64,000 nt of DNA from Multifurca ochricompacta. Its lineage: Eukaryota > Basidiomycota > Agaricomycetes > Russulales > Russulaceae. This document shows positions 11,071 to 20,830 of the stretch, in pieces. The stretch is taken from positions 310,001-374,000 of the forward strand of contig WTXG01000017.1 of the NCBI GenBank assembly GCA_022496185.1. The letters run 5' to 3'. Every line of letters begins with the position of its first letter. Position 1 is the stretch's first letter. The notes under the pieces were generated by a model, which was given only the letters and a program-made list of their open reading frames with translations, made no database searches and had not been told where the DNA came from. The position numbers were made by a program, and so were the translations under genes.

Positions 11071-14000
11071 CACAGCGAGCTAGCAAGCGAAACGTATCCA
11101 ACCAACCAAAGAAAGTGCACCTTTCCAGTCCAAGTCCAGAAAGGCGAGCCACTCTTTTTTTTCGAATTGATTCTCTGAGTTTGTCAGGGAACACGTATGG
11201 TATGGTAGTCGTCAAGGTCGTTTTGTGGGACTTTTACGGAGAGTTTTTTTTCATATAGATAGAAAAAACCGCGGAAATAGGATGCTGCGGACCGATAATC
11301 GGAGGCAACGAAGCCCGATTGTTAGTGTGGGTGTCGGACGAATGCAGAAAGAAAACGGAAATCCTTATAATAAAGGACTTTCTTTCGAAGTGGTCGTGGA
11401 TGGTTATCAAGGGAGGAGCCGACCAGACGTAAAAGAGGAGCTGATGGCGCCGTTGGAGCAGCCAGCCACTTAACAGCGCCAGAGAACATGGCCATAAGGT
11501 ACAAGCCAGTGAGTAAGCGACCGAACAGTTTGATGCATCATTCATTTCATTTATTTCCTTGGCCACTTTGGTCCTTTAGACATGTTTCTCATACCACGCC
11601 ACGCCGCATTTACTAACTACAACTAAAGGTAATGGGAAAGGGTCCAATTCTATTCTATTGTCACAATGTAGTGTGAGTGAGTAACAACCAACCCAACAAC
11701 GAAGAATAATTTGTGGTCGCGGTGGCGCGGTGGCGCAACAACCCGCGGACCGGTTCCCCATTGGAGAGCGCTAGCACAGCCTTAGAAATTTATTATATTG
11801 TCTGACTCCTCCTTGTTGCCCTGCCCCTTGACGGTAAGTGCGTCAAAAAGCCACCAACAGCGCCTCTCAACGCTTGTACTATTACTCCCCTCCTACACGT
11901 TCCCAGCGCACCAGCCTATTAGCCTTGTGATACGGGCTGATACAGCGGCTGTAAGGACGGCACGTGCACTGTGTCTTGCGAGTGACTTGTATTCGTGTTC
12001 TTCTGAACACCGACCCGTATTTCAGTATCCGAGCTGACATGTTCTTACTTCCCTGAGCCGCCCCCATTCCGCACCCTTTCCGCGCTCTCATCTTTCTAAT
12101 TCAGAATTTGTCTACGTCTTCCCACGTAATGACACCTCTATTTCGCACCAAATCCTCCACCGCACAGTTCCCTGTTGCAAGACTTGTTACGCTTTGTGTT
12201 AGTTGATTGATTAATTCTAATGGGCAGACAGGAGGAAAAATAACATTTCCGTGAATATATTTTCATTCACGTTATTACATTACATAAGTATAAGTGAATT
12301 CAAATGTGCCTTCGGACAGCACGTTATCGCTGCCCGATAAATGAATCGCGAAAAATACGGGCCAAAGGCCCACGACTTCTCATCAATAACTTGACAAGAC
12401 ATGTAAAGTAAAATATTGGGAACCTCCCCTGCTCCCCTGCACGGGGAACAGAGTTCGATTTTTCCACACAAGGAAATACGGCTCCGTTGGCCGCAATTTT
12501 TTTTACGCATCACGTGTTCAATGTGTATTTTTATTGTGTCCCTGGTCCCTGTCCCCTGTATAAAAGACTAATATACTGCGCTTAGACTATTGAATCAGTC
12601 CCGACTTTTCCGTCGATTTTCCGTCCCGTCGACTTGCAGTCCCCTCGGAATATCTCGAACAGGATGCTCTTCCCCACCCGATCTCCAGCCGCCGCCATAC
12701 CATTTCTAATTATCCCGTGATAAGGTACTCGTTCATTCATCGACAGTAACCTTTTCGAAGACTTGCTTAATACTTTCAGGAGGGATCAAACGCCTAGAGC
12801 TCTTACTTCCTGACTCGGCTCTCATACCGTCATCACAAACGGCAGAAATGTCCAACGACTACCATCGGGAGAGCACTAGACTAGTGCAGGATTTTATTTT
12901 ATTTTTTGATTCAATTGAAATTGAACCTTGCCTGCGTCGTCACGTGACGTGACGTTTCATGGGTTTCAAGTTGTTCAGCCATCCACATCCGATCCCACCA
13001 ACTTCCATCCATCCATCCATTCCTCATCCGCATCCGAATCCGTCCGATTACCACCCCCCACTTCTGGGTCAAATATGATTGGAAATCGACCGGGCTGCAG
13101 CAAGCATAAGTCGGACGCGGACGCATTAAACGAGCATGAACGAAAAGATACTGGGCCGGTGATGGATGGCCCCTGAACTCGAGTTCCAAGGATGGGAGCT
13201 CTCCTATACTTTTCGATTGACAACTACACCAATCAGACCGTCCGGGAAAGACCCTCTGCCCAGGGATGTGCTTCTTCCGATACCATTTAGAGCAAGAGCG
13301 AGCAAGAAGCTGAATCGGAAGTCGTTTAGCCGGTTTACTTCCTGTAGCATTCATGGGTGGACCAGAGAAGTCGGACTCCCGGCGATGATCAACATGTAAG
13401 AAGCGAGTATAGACACTCTTTGAATAAATTCTTTAGCGACGCCTTGCCTACATGCTTAAAGTGGTGTGATCGAAACATTTACGAGGCCGAGGCCATGCTG
13501 AGTCTCAATAGCCATGTTCGCAACAATGACGCTGAACAGAACGAAAAGAAAGGAGGAGCCCCAGATACCCTAAGACTTCGGACTTGAGGGTTCGCTGTGC
13601 TTGAACTCGACGAAAAAGAGAGAGAACCGTTCGCAGCCGATTGTTCTGCTGCTATGCTGATTCCGGCCTACTACAAGCAGTGGATGTACCTTTCTATACC
13701 TGCAGATAGACCTAGTTGAATAAGTGGTATGATAGTGGCAGAGGATGTATTTAGATGAAAGAGGACGAAGACAGGACGATGCACGAAACGAAAACCAGTA
13801 CGGGTAGACGGCCCGGATCGCGAGTGTAAGACAACCAGTAAATTGCTCGCACCATATATCAACCACATCTGCACCGTATCAGAGTTGTCCGAAACTAAAA
13901 GTCGAATAAACGTCATTGCCGGGACTTGTAATGAAAGAGAGAGAAAACGGGTCCAGCCAAAGTGTGGCAGCCACAGGTTTCACATCCAAACGAGGCAACC

Positions 14001-14936
14001 ATAAAAGGTATGTTTTATTCATCTCTGGACAGACATTAATCCTTAACACACCAAAGCTAATTTTAAGTACAAGACAGTTGGCGCACGGAGCGAGCATGAC
14101 GCTCCCTTGAATCGAGTTTTGGCTTTTCGAGGTTCGAGAAAGACGAAGACACGTTGGTGCCACAAAGAGAACCGAAACTTGGTTCTACAAAAACCCGGGC
14201 GCATGAAGCCTCTAAAAGACCGGAGATAGTCAAGCATTATTCATAAAAGGTACGACCAACGACTAGATTGTGGCAAATGTCAATGCGTTTAGGACAATGT
14301 ATCGTGTGTTAGTCGCTGTGTCCCTGATAAGCACAGGACTGAAGGCTTTTAGATACTGTCCTTAAAGTTTCAAGGAGTGCAATGTGAGCTCAATAATAAC
14401 CTTAACCCCAACCCGGCATAAGACCTGGGACGTGGGGACTGCCGGTTGGTTGCATGTGCGTGGGTTTCACCAGCTGGGACTAGACTCGTAATAACCAAAA
14501 CAACTCCGAGCTTTTTTAGCCTCGAATCGTCATCTCCATGCAAAAGAAGTGGAAAACTAACTCGAATTTCCCTCACAAGTGACATAATACACAAACACAC
14601 AAGCACACTCAATTGCTTCCATATTATCACCCCACATGGAACCAGCGAGCACTTAGGTTACAATCGAGATTCGAAACTAAAAATACTTCTGCAGAGCATC
14701 CTCCCCTTCATGCCCTGACCATGGGTTAACGTGGTGTACCATAAAGCAAGGGGTTTTCGATACTATTTCACGTGGATCTCTTGCAGTATCTCTATAGTTG
14801 CCTTTCTTATCGCCATGTGGTTTCGTAGCAGTTGACCTAACTCTGATGTTTCCATATGGTGGACTCGGCTCCGCTTTGCTACTTCATGCTTTAAATGACC
14901 GGACTTCATGGGAGGAAGAGATCGTCGAAGTTCACC
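11071..14936. other. Long intergenic region, no supported gene
   Basis: About 3.9 kb between the divergently oriented mannosyltransferase and carboxypeptidase genes. ORFs up to 147 codons exist (for example minus 12911-13354), but none has family-like sequence, splice context or composition typical of the neighbouring exons. It probably holds both promoters. No repeats of the types found downstream were recognised. Confidence 0.55.
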
Positions 14937-16737
14937 ATGCTCGGGATCTCTAGTCTTCTAGCACTCGTCTCTGCCTCACTTGCGATTGCGTCGCCTGCCC
15001 TCGTCGACAGACGTTCGTTCGAGGTGAAGAATGGCGTGAACTACACCGTTTTTGAACATGCAGCCACCGGATCAAAGCTGTCCTTTGTTTCCAATAGCGG
15101 TATCTGTGAAACGACACCCGGGGTCAACCAGTTCTCCGGCTATCTCACCGTTGGTTCGAACATGGTGAGTCTGTCCCGTCCTGTCCTGTCCTTAGTCCTG
15201 CTTTTGTACCGCTACGCGCCTAATATAAAAACCTGTCAGAATATGTTCTTCTGGTTCTTTGAGGCCCGCAATAGCCCTACTACCGCGCCCCTTGCCCTCT
15301 GGCTCAATGGTGGTCCCGGCTGCAGCAGCATGATCGGCCTCTTCCAAGAGAATGGTCCTTGTACATTCAACAACGCGCCCGGCTCAACCCCGGTGTTGAA
15401 CCCTAACAGTTGGAATAATGTCGCCAACATGCTCTACGTGGACCAACCCATCGGAACGGGCTTCAGCTTTGGCACAGACACCGTAACTTCGACTATCACG
15501 GCGGCTCCCTTCGTCTGGAACCTCCTGCAAGCTTTTTATGCTCAATTCCCCACCTACGAGAACCGAAACTTTGGCCTGTTTACTGAGTCCTACGGTGGAC
15601 ACTATGGTCCCGAGTTTGCATCGTACTTGTGGGTTTTTTTTGACTCGGAGATCTGGAGACACGTGACCTGACCATGTTCCGCCATTCCTCATTTATATCG
15701 TAGTGAGTCCCAAAATGCTGCCGTTTCTGTAGGCACCATCACTGGTGTGAACGTCCCACTGGTTGCTCTCGGAATTAACAACGGCTGGGTACGTACGCTC
15801 ACTATCATGGTTTTTGAATTCCCCAATGTTGATGAGGGGATATGTGCATTATAGTTCGACCCGACTCTTCAGTACAAGGCTTACATCGACTACTCGCTCT
15901 CAAATCCCTACCGTGCCCTCATCACCAGCTCAGAGGCCTCGTCGTATCTCAGCTCTTACAACCAAGCGTGCCTCCCCGCTCTCAACACTTGCATCAGTTC
16001 CGGCACTAACTCTGCATGCTCGAACGCTGACAATACTTGCTTCAACGACATCGAGGGCCCCATATCGACCGCCGATTTCGACGTGTACGACCTCCGTGCT
16101 CCATCCCAAGATCCGTTCCCGCCAGGGACATACGTCACGTACCTTCAGACTGCAAGCGTCCAGTCCGCCATCGGCGCTCAGGTGAAATATCAGGAATGTC
16201 CCAATGCGCCGTTCTTAAAGTTCCAAAATACTGGCGACGGTACTTTTTTTTTTTTTCACCTTTTTTTCACAAAAAAGGTCCCGTTGATTGTTGGGGCTGC
16301 TCACAAATATTTTTATTAGACGCGCGCTCTTTCCTCTCCACGCTCAGCACGGTCGTGCAAAGTGGCATTCAGGTGCTCATCTGGGCAGGTGATGCCGGTA
16401 CGAGTCCAATCCCCCCCTTCCTCTTCGCGGATATTTTATTTTTAAAACCTTTATCGTCCTTCCCCTCATATTCGTTATAATAGATTGGATTTGCAACACC
16501 GCTGGTGTGCAAGCGGTGATCGCCAAGATATCGTTCGCCGAGTCGGCCGCTTTCAACGCGGCGCCCCTCGTACCATACACCGTCAACGGGGTGCAGGGAG
16601 GCACGTTCAAGACCGCCGGGAAACTCTCGTTCTTGAACGTGTTCAACGCGGGTCACGAGGTTCCCGCGTACCAGCCCGTTCTCGCGTTACAGGCGTTCAC
16701 GCAGACGCTTAGCCAGTTGCCACTGAGCTCTACATAA
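14937..16737 (+). CDS. Secreted serine carboxypeptidase (peptidase family S10)
   Basis: Alpha/beta-hydrolase exopeptidase that removes C-terminal residues from peptides, secreted or vacuolar. Exons 14937-15164, 15240-15628, 15704-15788, 15855-16239, 16320-16397 and 16484-16737 sum to 1419 nt, 473 codons with TAA. The start is placed at 14937, not the in-frame ATG at 14895, because MLGISSLLALVSASLAIASP makes a clean signal peptide. Seen: substrate-binding LWLNGGPGCSSM, catalytic Ser in TESYGGHYGP, a Cys-rich insertion (CLPALNTC..CSNADNTC), catalytic Asp in VLIWAGDADWICN and catalytic His in FNAGHEVPAYQP. The full triad is present and the length is normal for fungal S10 enzymes. No disruption seen. 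Confidence 0.95.
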
Positions 16738-16986
16738 ATGATATAAATGAATGAATGGTCCCATGGCGCACGGGTTGGGCGGGGGAGTTTTTGCGATGTG
16801 ATAGGTTACGCTGGCATTATCTTCTTGTGGGTGGTATCCACGGAACAGCTATGTACAACGTTTGTTTTGAGCGGGAAGTCTAATATCAATCCGACATCTC
16901 GGCTTTCCGAAGAACAACTCTGTAGCTCTTAAGACACATAGGTTGCGTTGGATGACCCTGGATGAATTCGGATAGCGTGGGATCCC

Positions 16987-18447
16987 TAGTGATGTGCACG
17001 GCTCGGCTCAAAGCCGTAAGCCGGCCGTTTCTGAGCCGGAAAAAGCCGGGCCGACATAGGCCGTGAAAACGGCTTCCAGCAGCCCACGGCTCAGGCTTGA
17101 GGTTTGGAAAGCCTGAAGCCGCGGCTTAGGCCGCGGCTTTTGGTGGCTGAGTCACGCTTTCTATGAACCAGAATGCCAGTACAGAGATAGTCCAACATAA
17201 TTGTGATTGCATTTAGATTTTAGATAAAACAATTGATGAGATAAAAACGTGTCTTACATTAATCAAGATACTGAGTATATACATCTCAGATCAATCATGT
17301 GATTAAATCACATTGCGAGATAATGCGTTTGTTTACTTTAATTTAGTAGCTGATATAGTACATCTAAATAGGAATTCTGAAGAAAATGGCCATGGTGCAG
17401 ACTTATATTTTAGATACTTTGTTAACTTAGAGACTTAGGTGCTTGTGATAATGCAATAGCAACTGCTTTATCTATAGCAGATTCAGTGGCTTTATACAGC
17501 TACTAAATCAAAGTAAACGAATGCACACATTATCTTGCTTGTTAATGAAAGTGATTTAATCACATGATTGATCTGAGATGTATATACTCAGTATCTTGAT
17601 TAATGTAAGACACGTTTTTATCTCATCAATTGTTTTATCTAAATGCAATCACAATTATCTCAGACTATCTCTGTACTGGTATTCTGGTTCAACAAATTCA
17701 ATGCTGTCCTGGATGTGCATTTTTTATGCAGCAAAGGACATTATAGATACATGCAGCCATTTTTTGAGTAATATTATTTGATAATCTGATTGTAGAGTAG
17801 TCTAAAGTAGTCTAGTATGTATTTTAGATAATGCCAGACCAGCAGAAACAATTGCACATTAGTAAATAAGATGTGTCAGGGTACTTATGAAAGTAAGCCA
17901 CTGATAACTAATTGGATTTACATTGCATGCTCGATCAGCTTTGGTATTTTGTAGAATAGTACTAGAACCTATTTAAAGATGCCCTGTAGCACACTACAGA
18001 CCCCATCTTGTCCTCTTGGGGCTGTAGGCTCTTAGCAATTGTTCAATATAGGTCTATTCTTGCTGGATTTTCACTCTTAATCTCACCATGATCTCAACAT
18101 CTTATCTTATCTACATAGCAAGCACAGGATAGAAGCACCTGTTACAAACACTGTTATTGATACAAGCTAAACTAAGACAATTTATGTTACAGGAGTTAAA
18201 TAGGAGACATAATATGGTAGAAGGCCAAAGCAGTGGCCAGGGGTTGATATAATGTAAACTACAAGTCCTTCAAAAAATGCAGCTAAAACTTGATTTGATG
18301 CTGTAAAGCCACAGCTTGGGCCTAAGCTGGGCCTAAGCCAGCTGGAAGCTGTCACTACAGCCCAGGCTTGAGTTTTGAAAAGCCTGAGCCACCAAAAGCC
18401 AAGCCTAAGCCATGGCTTCAGGCCAAGCTGGGGCCATCACAACACTA
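16987..18447. mobile_element. Y1: hAT-like non-autonomous element (long form), TSD GGGATCCC
   Basis: Starts TAGTGATGTGCACGGCTCGG and ends ..CAACACTA, flanked by a perfect 8-bp duplication GGGATCCC (16979-16986 and 18448-18455). The termini are built of GGCC/AGCCG-rich repeats (many AAGCCG, GGCTTTGAGCC-like inverted motifs), as in Y2, Y3 and Y4. Its interior holds palindromic element Z and a segment shared with the X family. No transposase ORF was found. The 8-bp TSD and CAnnnCTA-type ends point to the hAT superfamily; this is inference from structure. Confidence 0.8.
17164..17691. mobile_element. Z: palindromic MITE nested in Y1
   Basis: Long terminal inverted repeats. The left arm begins TGAACCAGAATGCCAGTACA and the right arm is its near-perfect complement ending ..TCTGGTTCA. 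Pairing continues for about 150 bp through AAAACAATTGATGAGATAAAA, ATACTGAGTATATACATC and AATCATGTGATTAAATCAC. About 220 bp of non-palindromic centre remains. The exact TSD could not be decided. Partial copies occur near 3080-3520 and 60830-60975. Confidence 0.65.
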
Positions 18448-18886
18448 GGGATCCCTTTTCTCACTATTGGGCTCTCTTCATTTTACACACTTCCCTAGTA
18501 CCTCAGAGACACTGTTTGTAGTGAGCTATAAATGTGTAGCTCAGTCTTTGGGATAGAAAGACTATGTAATTTGTTAATACCTATAAATGCATAGCTTGTG
18601 ATGGTTTCCTAGGCTGGTACAAGGGTTGAAGACATGTGACTTCTTTTTTTCTTTTCTTTTTCTTTTTCCTTATGCTACTTCTACCACATGACTTGCTGAT
18701 AAAGGACTCATGACTTATCATTTATACTGCTGACTGATTGCTTACTGAGGATCTTACTCATCTGCTTACTGATCAGTAGTAGAGGGTGTAACCCCTCCAC
18801 CATCTATATCATTCTGGGACATTCTACTGTACAACCATTAGACTGTCTAGTGAAGGCTCTAGTAACTACCAGAATAGTCTCCCTAC
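18448..18886. repeat. Fragment related to F-type LTR
   Basis: No gene. The segment after about 18720 (GCTTACTGAGG.. AACCCCTCCA.. CTACTGTACAACCATTAGA) resembles the first third of F-type LTRs at 52890-52980 and 54860-54960. A CT-rich low-complexity tract lies at 18641-18670. Confidence 0.45.
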
Positions 18887-19211
18887 TGTAAAACGGGCAT
18901 GAGGCACAGCATACTGACTGTGAGTGTTAGCAGGTTAGGCTAGAAGACAAGTATAACTTCAGAGGTAGAAGAAACTCTATATTACTATACTACACACCTA
19001 GAAGACAAGTATACTTCAAGAGACAGTTAGTCAAAGGTAAGGTAGTAGGTAAAGAGTAGGACTTACACTTCAGAGGTAGAAGAAACTCTGAAGTGTAAGA
19101 GACAAAACAGACACCCTTATATACTCTTCAAGGGATGGTCTGTGCACTGGGAATAAGTCCACAAGTGCTGGACAAAGTCCAAACAATAAACAAGAGGGAC
19201 TAAGGCCATTG
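18887..19211 (-). mobile_element. Truncated C-type LTR, reverse orientation
   Basis: Begins TGTAAAACGGGCATGAGGCA, the complement of the C-LTR 3' end. It runs through the leader stem-loop (ACTTCAGAG..CTCTGAAGT) and the complement of the TATATAAGG box, then breaks off at GGCCATT where D-type sequence begins. Confidence 0.7.
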
Positions 19212-19405
19212 TGTTATGACCCTACTCTTTTTCCTGACCCTGCACACCATGCCTTATTCTTTACACCATCCTTGACTTTCCCCTTCTCTGGACCACTCCC
19301 TGATGCCCTTGGTATGCTGCCTTGGGACCTTCCTGATGCCTGTGGCCTGTGTGCCCAGGACCCTACCCTGATGCCTGTGACCTGCTGCTCACAGGACCAA
19401 CCTCC
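19212..19405 (-). mobile_element. Fragment of D-type LTR, reverse orientation
   Basis: Begins TGTTATGACCCTACTC and matches, as complement, the last about 200 bp of insertion D (30700-30898), including the CAGGGTCAGGAAAAAGAGTA and GGCACACAGGCCACAGG blocks. It is cut at 19405 by the 5' LTR of element C. Confidence 0.7.
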
Positions 19406-19906
19406 TGTTGAACACAGAAGATGTTTGGTGATGCTTCAGGCATCAGGTGATTAGATTAGCTACTTTGTAGATTAGATTAGATACCGGAGTCTCGGACTTT
19501 TTACAATATCATTATTACTTTCTTTCTCACATTCCGCAGTAGCTGACTGATGCACCATGTAACATGTGATTTCTGTAGTGGCCAATGGCCTTTCTCCCTC
19601 ATGTTTATTGTTTGGACTTTGTCCGGCACTTGTGGACTTATTCCCAGTGCACAGACCATCCCTTGGAATGTATATAAGGGTGTCTGTTTCATCTCCTACA
19701 CTTCAGAGTTTTCTTCACCTCTGAAGTGTAAGTCCCTTCTACATTACTCCCTACTTATACCTTTGACTAACTGCTCTCTGTAGCTAACTTGTTCTCTAGG
19801 TCAGTAGTATAGTAATAGAGTTTTCTTCACCTCTGAAGTCTAACTTGTTATCTAGCTTAACCTGCTAACCTTCTAGTCAGTATGCTGCGCACATGCCTGT
19901 TCTACA
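19406..19906 (+). repeat. 5' LTR of element C
   Basis: 501 bp, TGTTGAACACAG..TTCTACA. Contains a TATATAAGGG box at 19671-19680, the leader stem-loop at 19697-19730, a GTAAGT at 19728-19733 and a second copy of the loop plus 3' arm at 19817-19839. Pairs with the 3' LTR at 31853-32354. Confidence 0.85.
19671..19839 (+). promoter_or_regulatory. LTR promoter and leader module: TATA box, stem-loop, splice-like donor, duplicated arm
   Basis: TATATAAGGG is followed 26 nt later by a perfect 12-bp stem (19697-19708 with 19719-19730; core CACTTCAGAG/CTCTGAAGTG) around a 10-nt loop. GTAAGT overlaps the 3' side of the stem. About 110 nt downstream the loop and 3' arm (AGAG-TTTTCTTCAC-CTCTGAAGT) recur, preceded by TAATAG. 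The same layout occurs in E- and B/G-type LTRs. Function is inferred; the pairing and repeats are seen directly. Confidence 0.6.
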
Positions 19907-19920
19907 GGTTATGGGCCCTG
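19907..19920 (+). promoter_or_regulatory. Primer-binding site of element C (initiator-Met tRNA anticodon-stem type)
   Basis: GGTTATGGGCCCTG abuts the LTR end. It is complementary, with one difference from the classic form, to the anticodon stem-loop region of initiator tRNA-Met. That is the half-tRNA priming type known for Drosophila copia and yeast Ty5. The same 14-mer follows the 5' LTRs of elements A and B. Confidence 0.65.
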
Positions 19921-20830
19921 AGCACGCCTAACTGACCTCTCTTTGATCAGTCCAACCCTTTCTTCAAGCTCACCAAAAGCTTTAAGACTCTTTTCCCAAC
20001 AAGTCTTCCTTGTGAGCTTCGATTTCTATTTCTCTTGCCCTTAACTGTCCACAAGGTGGTGCGCTTCATGTGCCCACCTTGATCTGTCTGGCTAGTCCCT
20101 CAGGGGATTCTTGCAAAAGGTGATGAGGGACCCTAAGCAGGTGAAACACCTTGAGTTCCTCATGTGCGCTCTAAGTAAATAGTATTCATAGATGTAGCTG
20201 GGTTTTCGTCCCATCCATAGTCTTAGTAGGCCACTTGCCCAGAAGGCTTGGGGCTATAGGTTCAGTCAATGCTTGGCTTGATCCGTAAGCCAGGTTTAGC
20301 GACCTGCTGGTAGAGTTTAGGGTCTAGAATGGGGCATGGGTAGTCACTCCCATGACGCTTGGGCTCGATACAAGTAGGCTTGAACTACTATAGTATTTAC
20401 ACAGTAGCTAGAAGGTTTTGTCTCTGGGCAGAGGTACCCGCTGCCATTGTTGGGGGTCCGCCCCAACCAGAGGAAACCTGATAGTCTACTATAGTCATGG
20501 CCCAATCATCTAGGGCTTAATCATGGACTCCACCACCAGCACTAGAGGAAGGGCTATATACCCTTTGTCTCTAGTGGAACTTGCGGTTGGCTCCTCCATG
20601 ACATGACTCCCCATCTATTTACACAATGTCCCCCTGATGTGGGTTTAGGACTTGTTGTAGATGGCACTAGACAGCCTACTATACTACTTAGAAGTCGCAC
20701 ATCAGAGGCAGGACTTTTTTAAGTTCTGAAGCATAGCACCACAGAATGGACAGGCCCTCTTCAATGAGACCTGGACAACTGGTTCTAACTGCTCCTTGGA
20801 ACCAGGATCAACTTTTATAAATCATCTCAA
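19921..20830 (+). other. Untranslated leader of element C
   Basis: About 0.9 kb between the PBS and the first gag codon with no long ORF. Probably holds dimerisation and packaging signals; none can be identified by eye. Confidence 0.5.

Noticed and set aside
12911..13354. 147-codon minus-strand ORF
   Set aside because: No recognisable domain, irregular composition and no supporting neighbouring exons; likely chance.
14895..14936. Upstream in-frame ATG as start of the carboxypeptidase
   Set aside because: It would put 14 mostly basic residues ahead of an otherwise perfect signal peptide; the second Met is preferred.
5015..16737. Secondary-metabolite or lipid gene cluster (methyltransferase, glycosyltransferase, peptidase)
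   Set aside because: Genes are far apart, on both strands, of housekeeping type, and no backbone enzyme is present.
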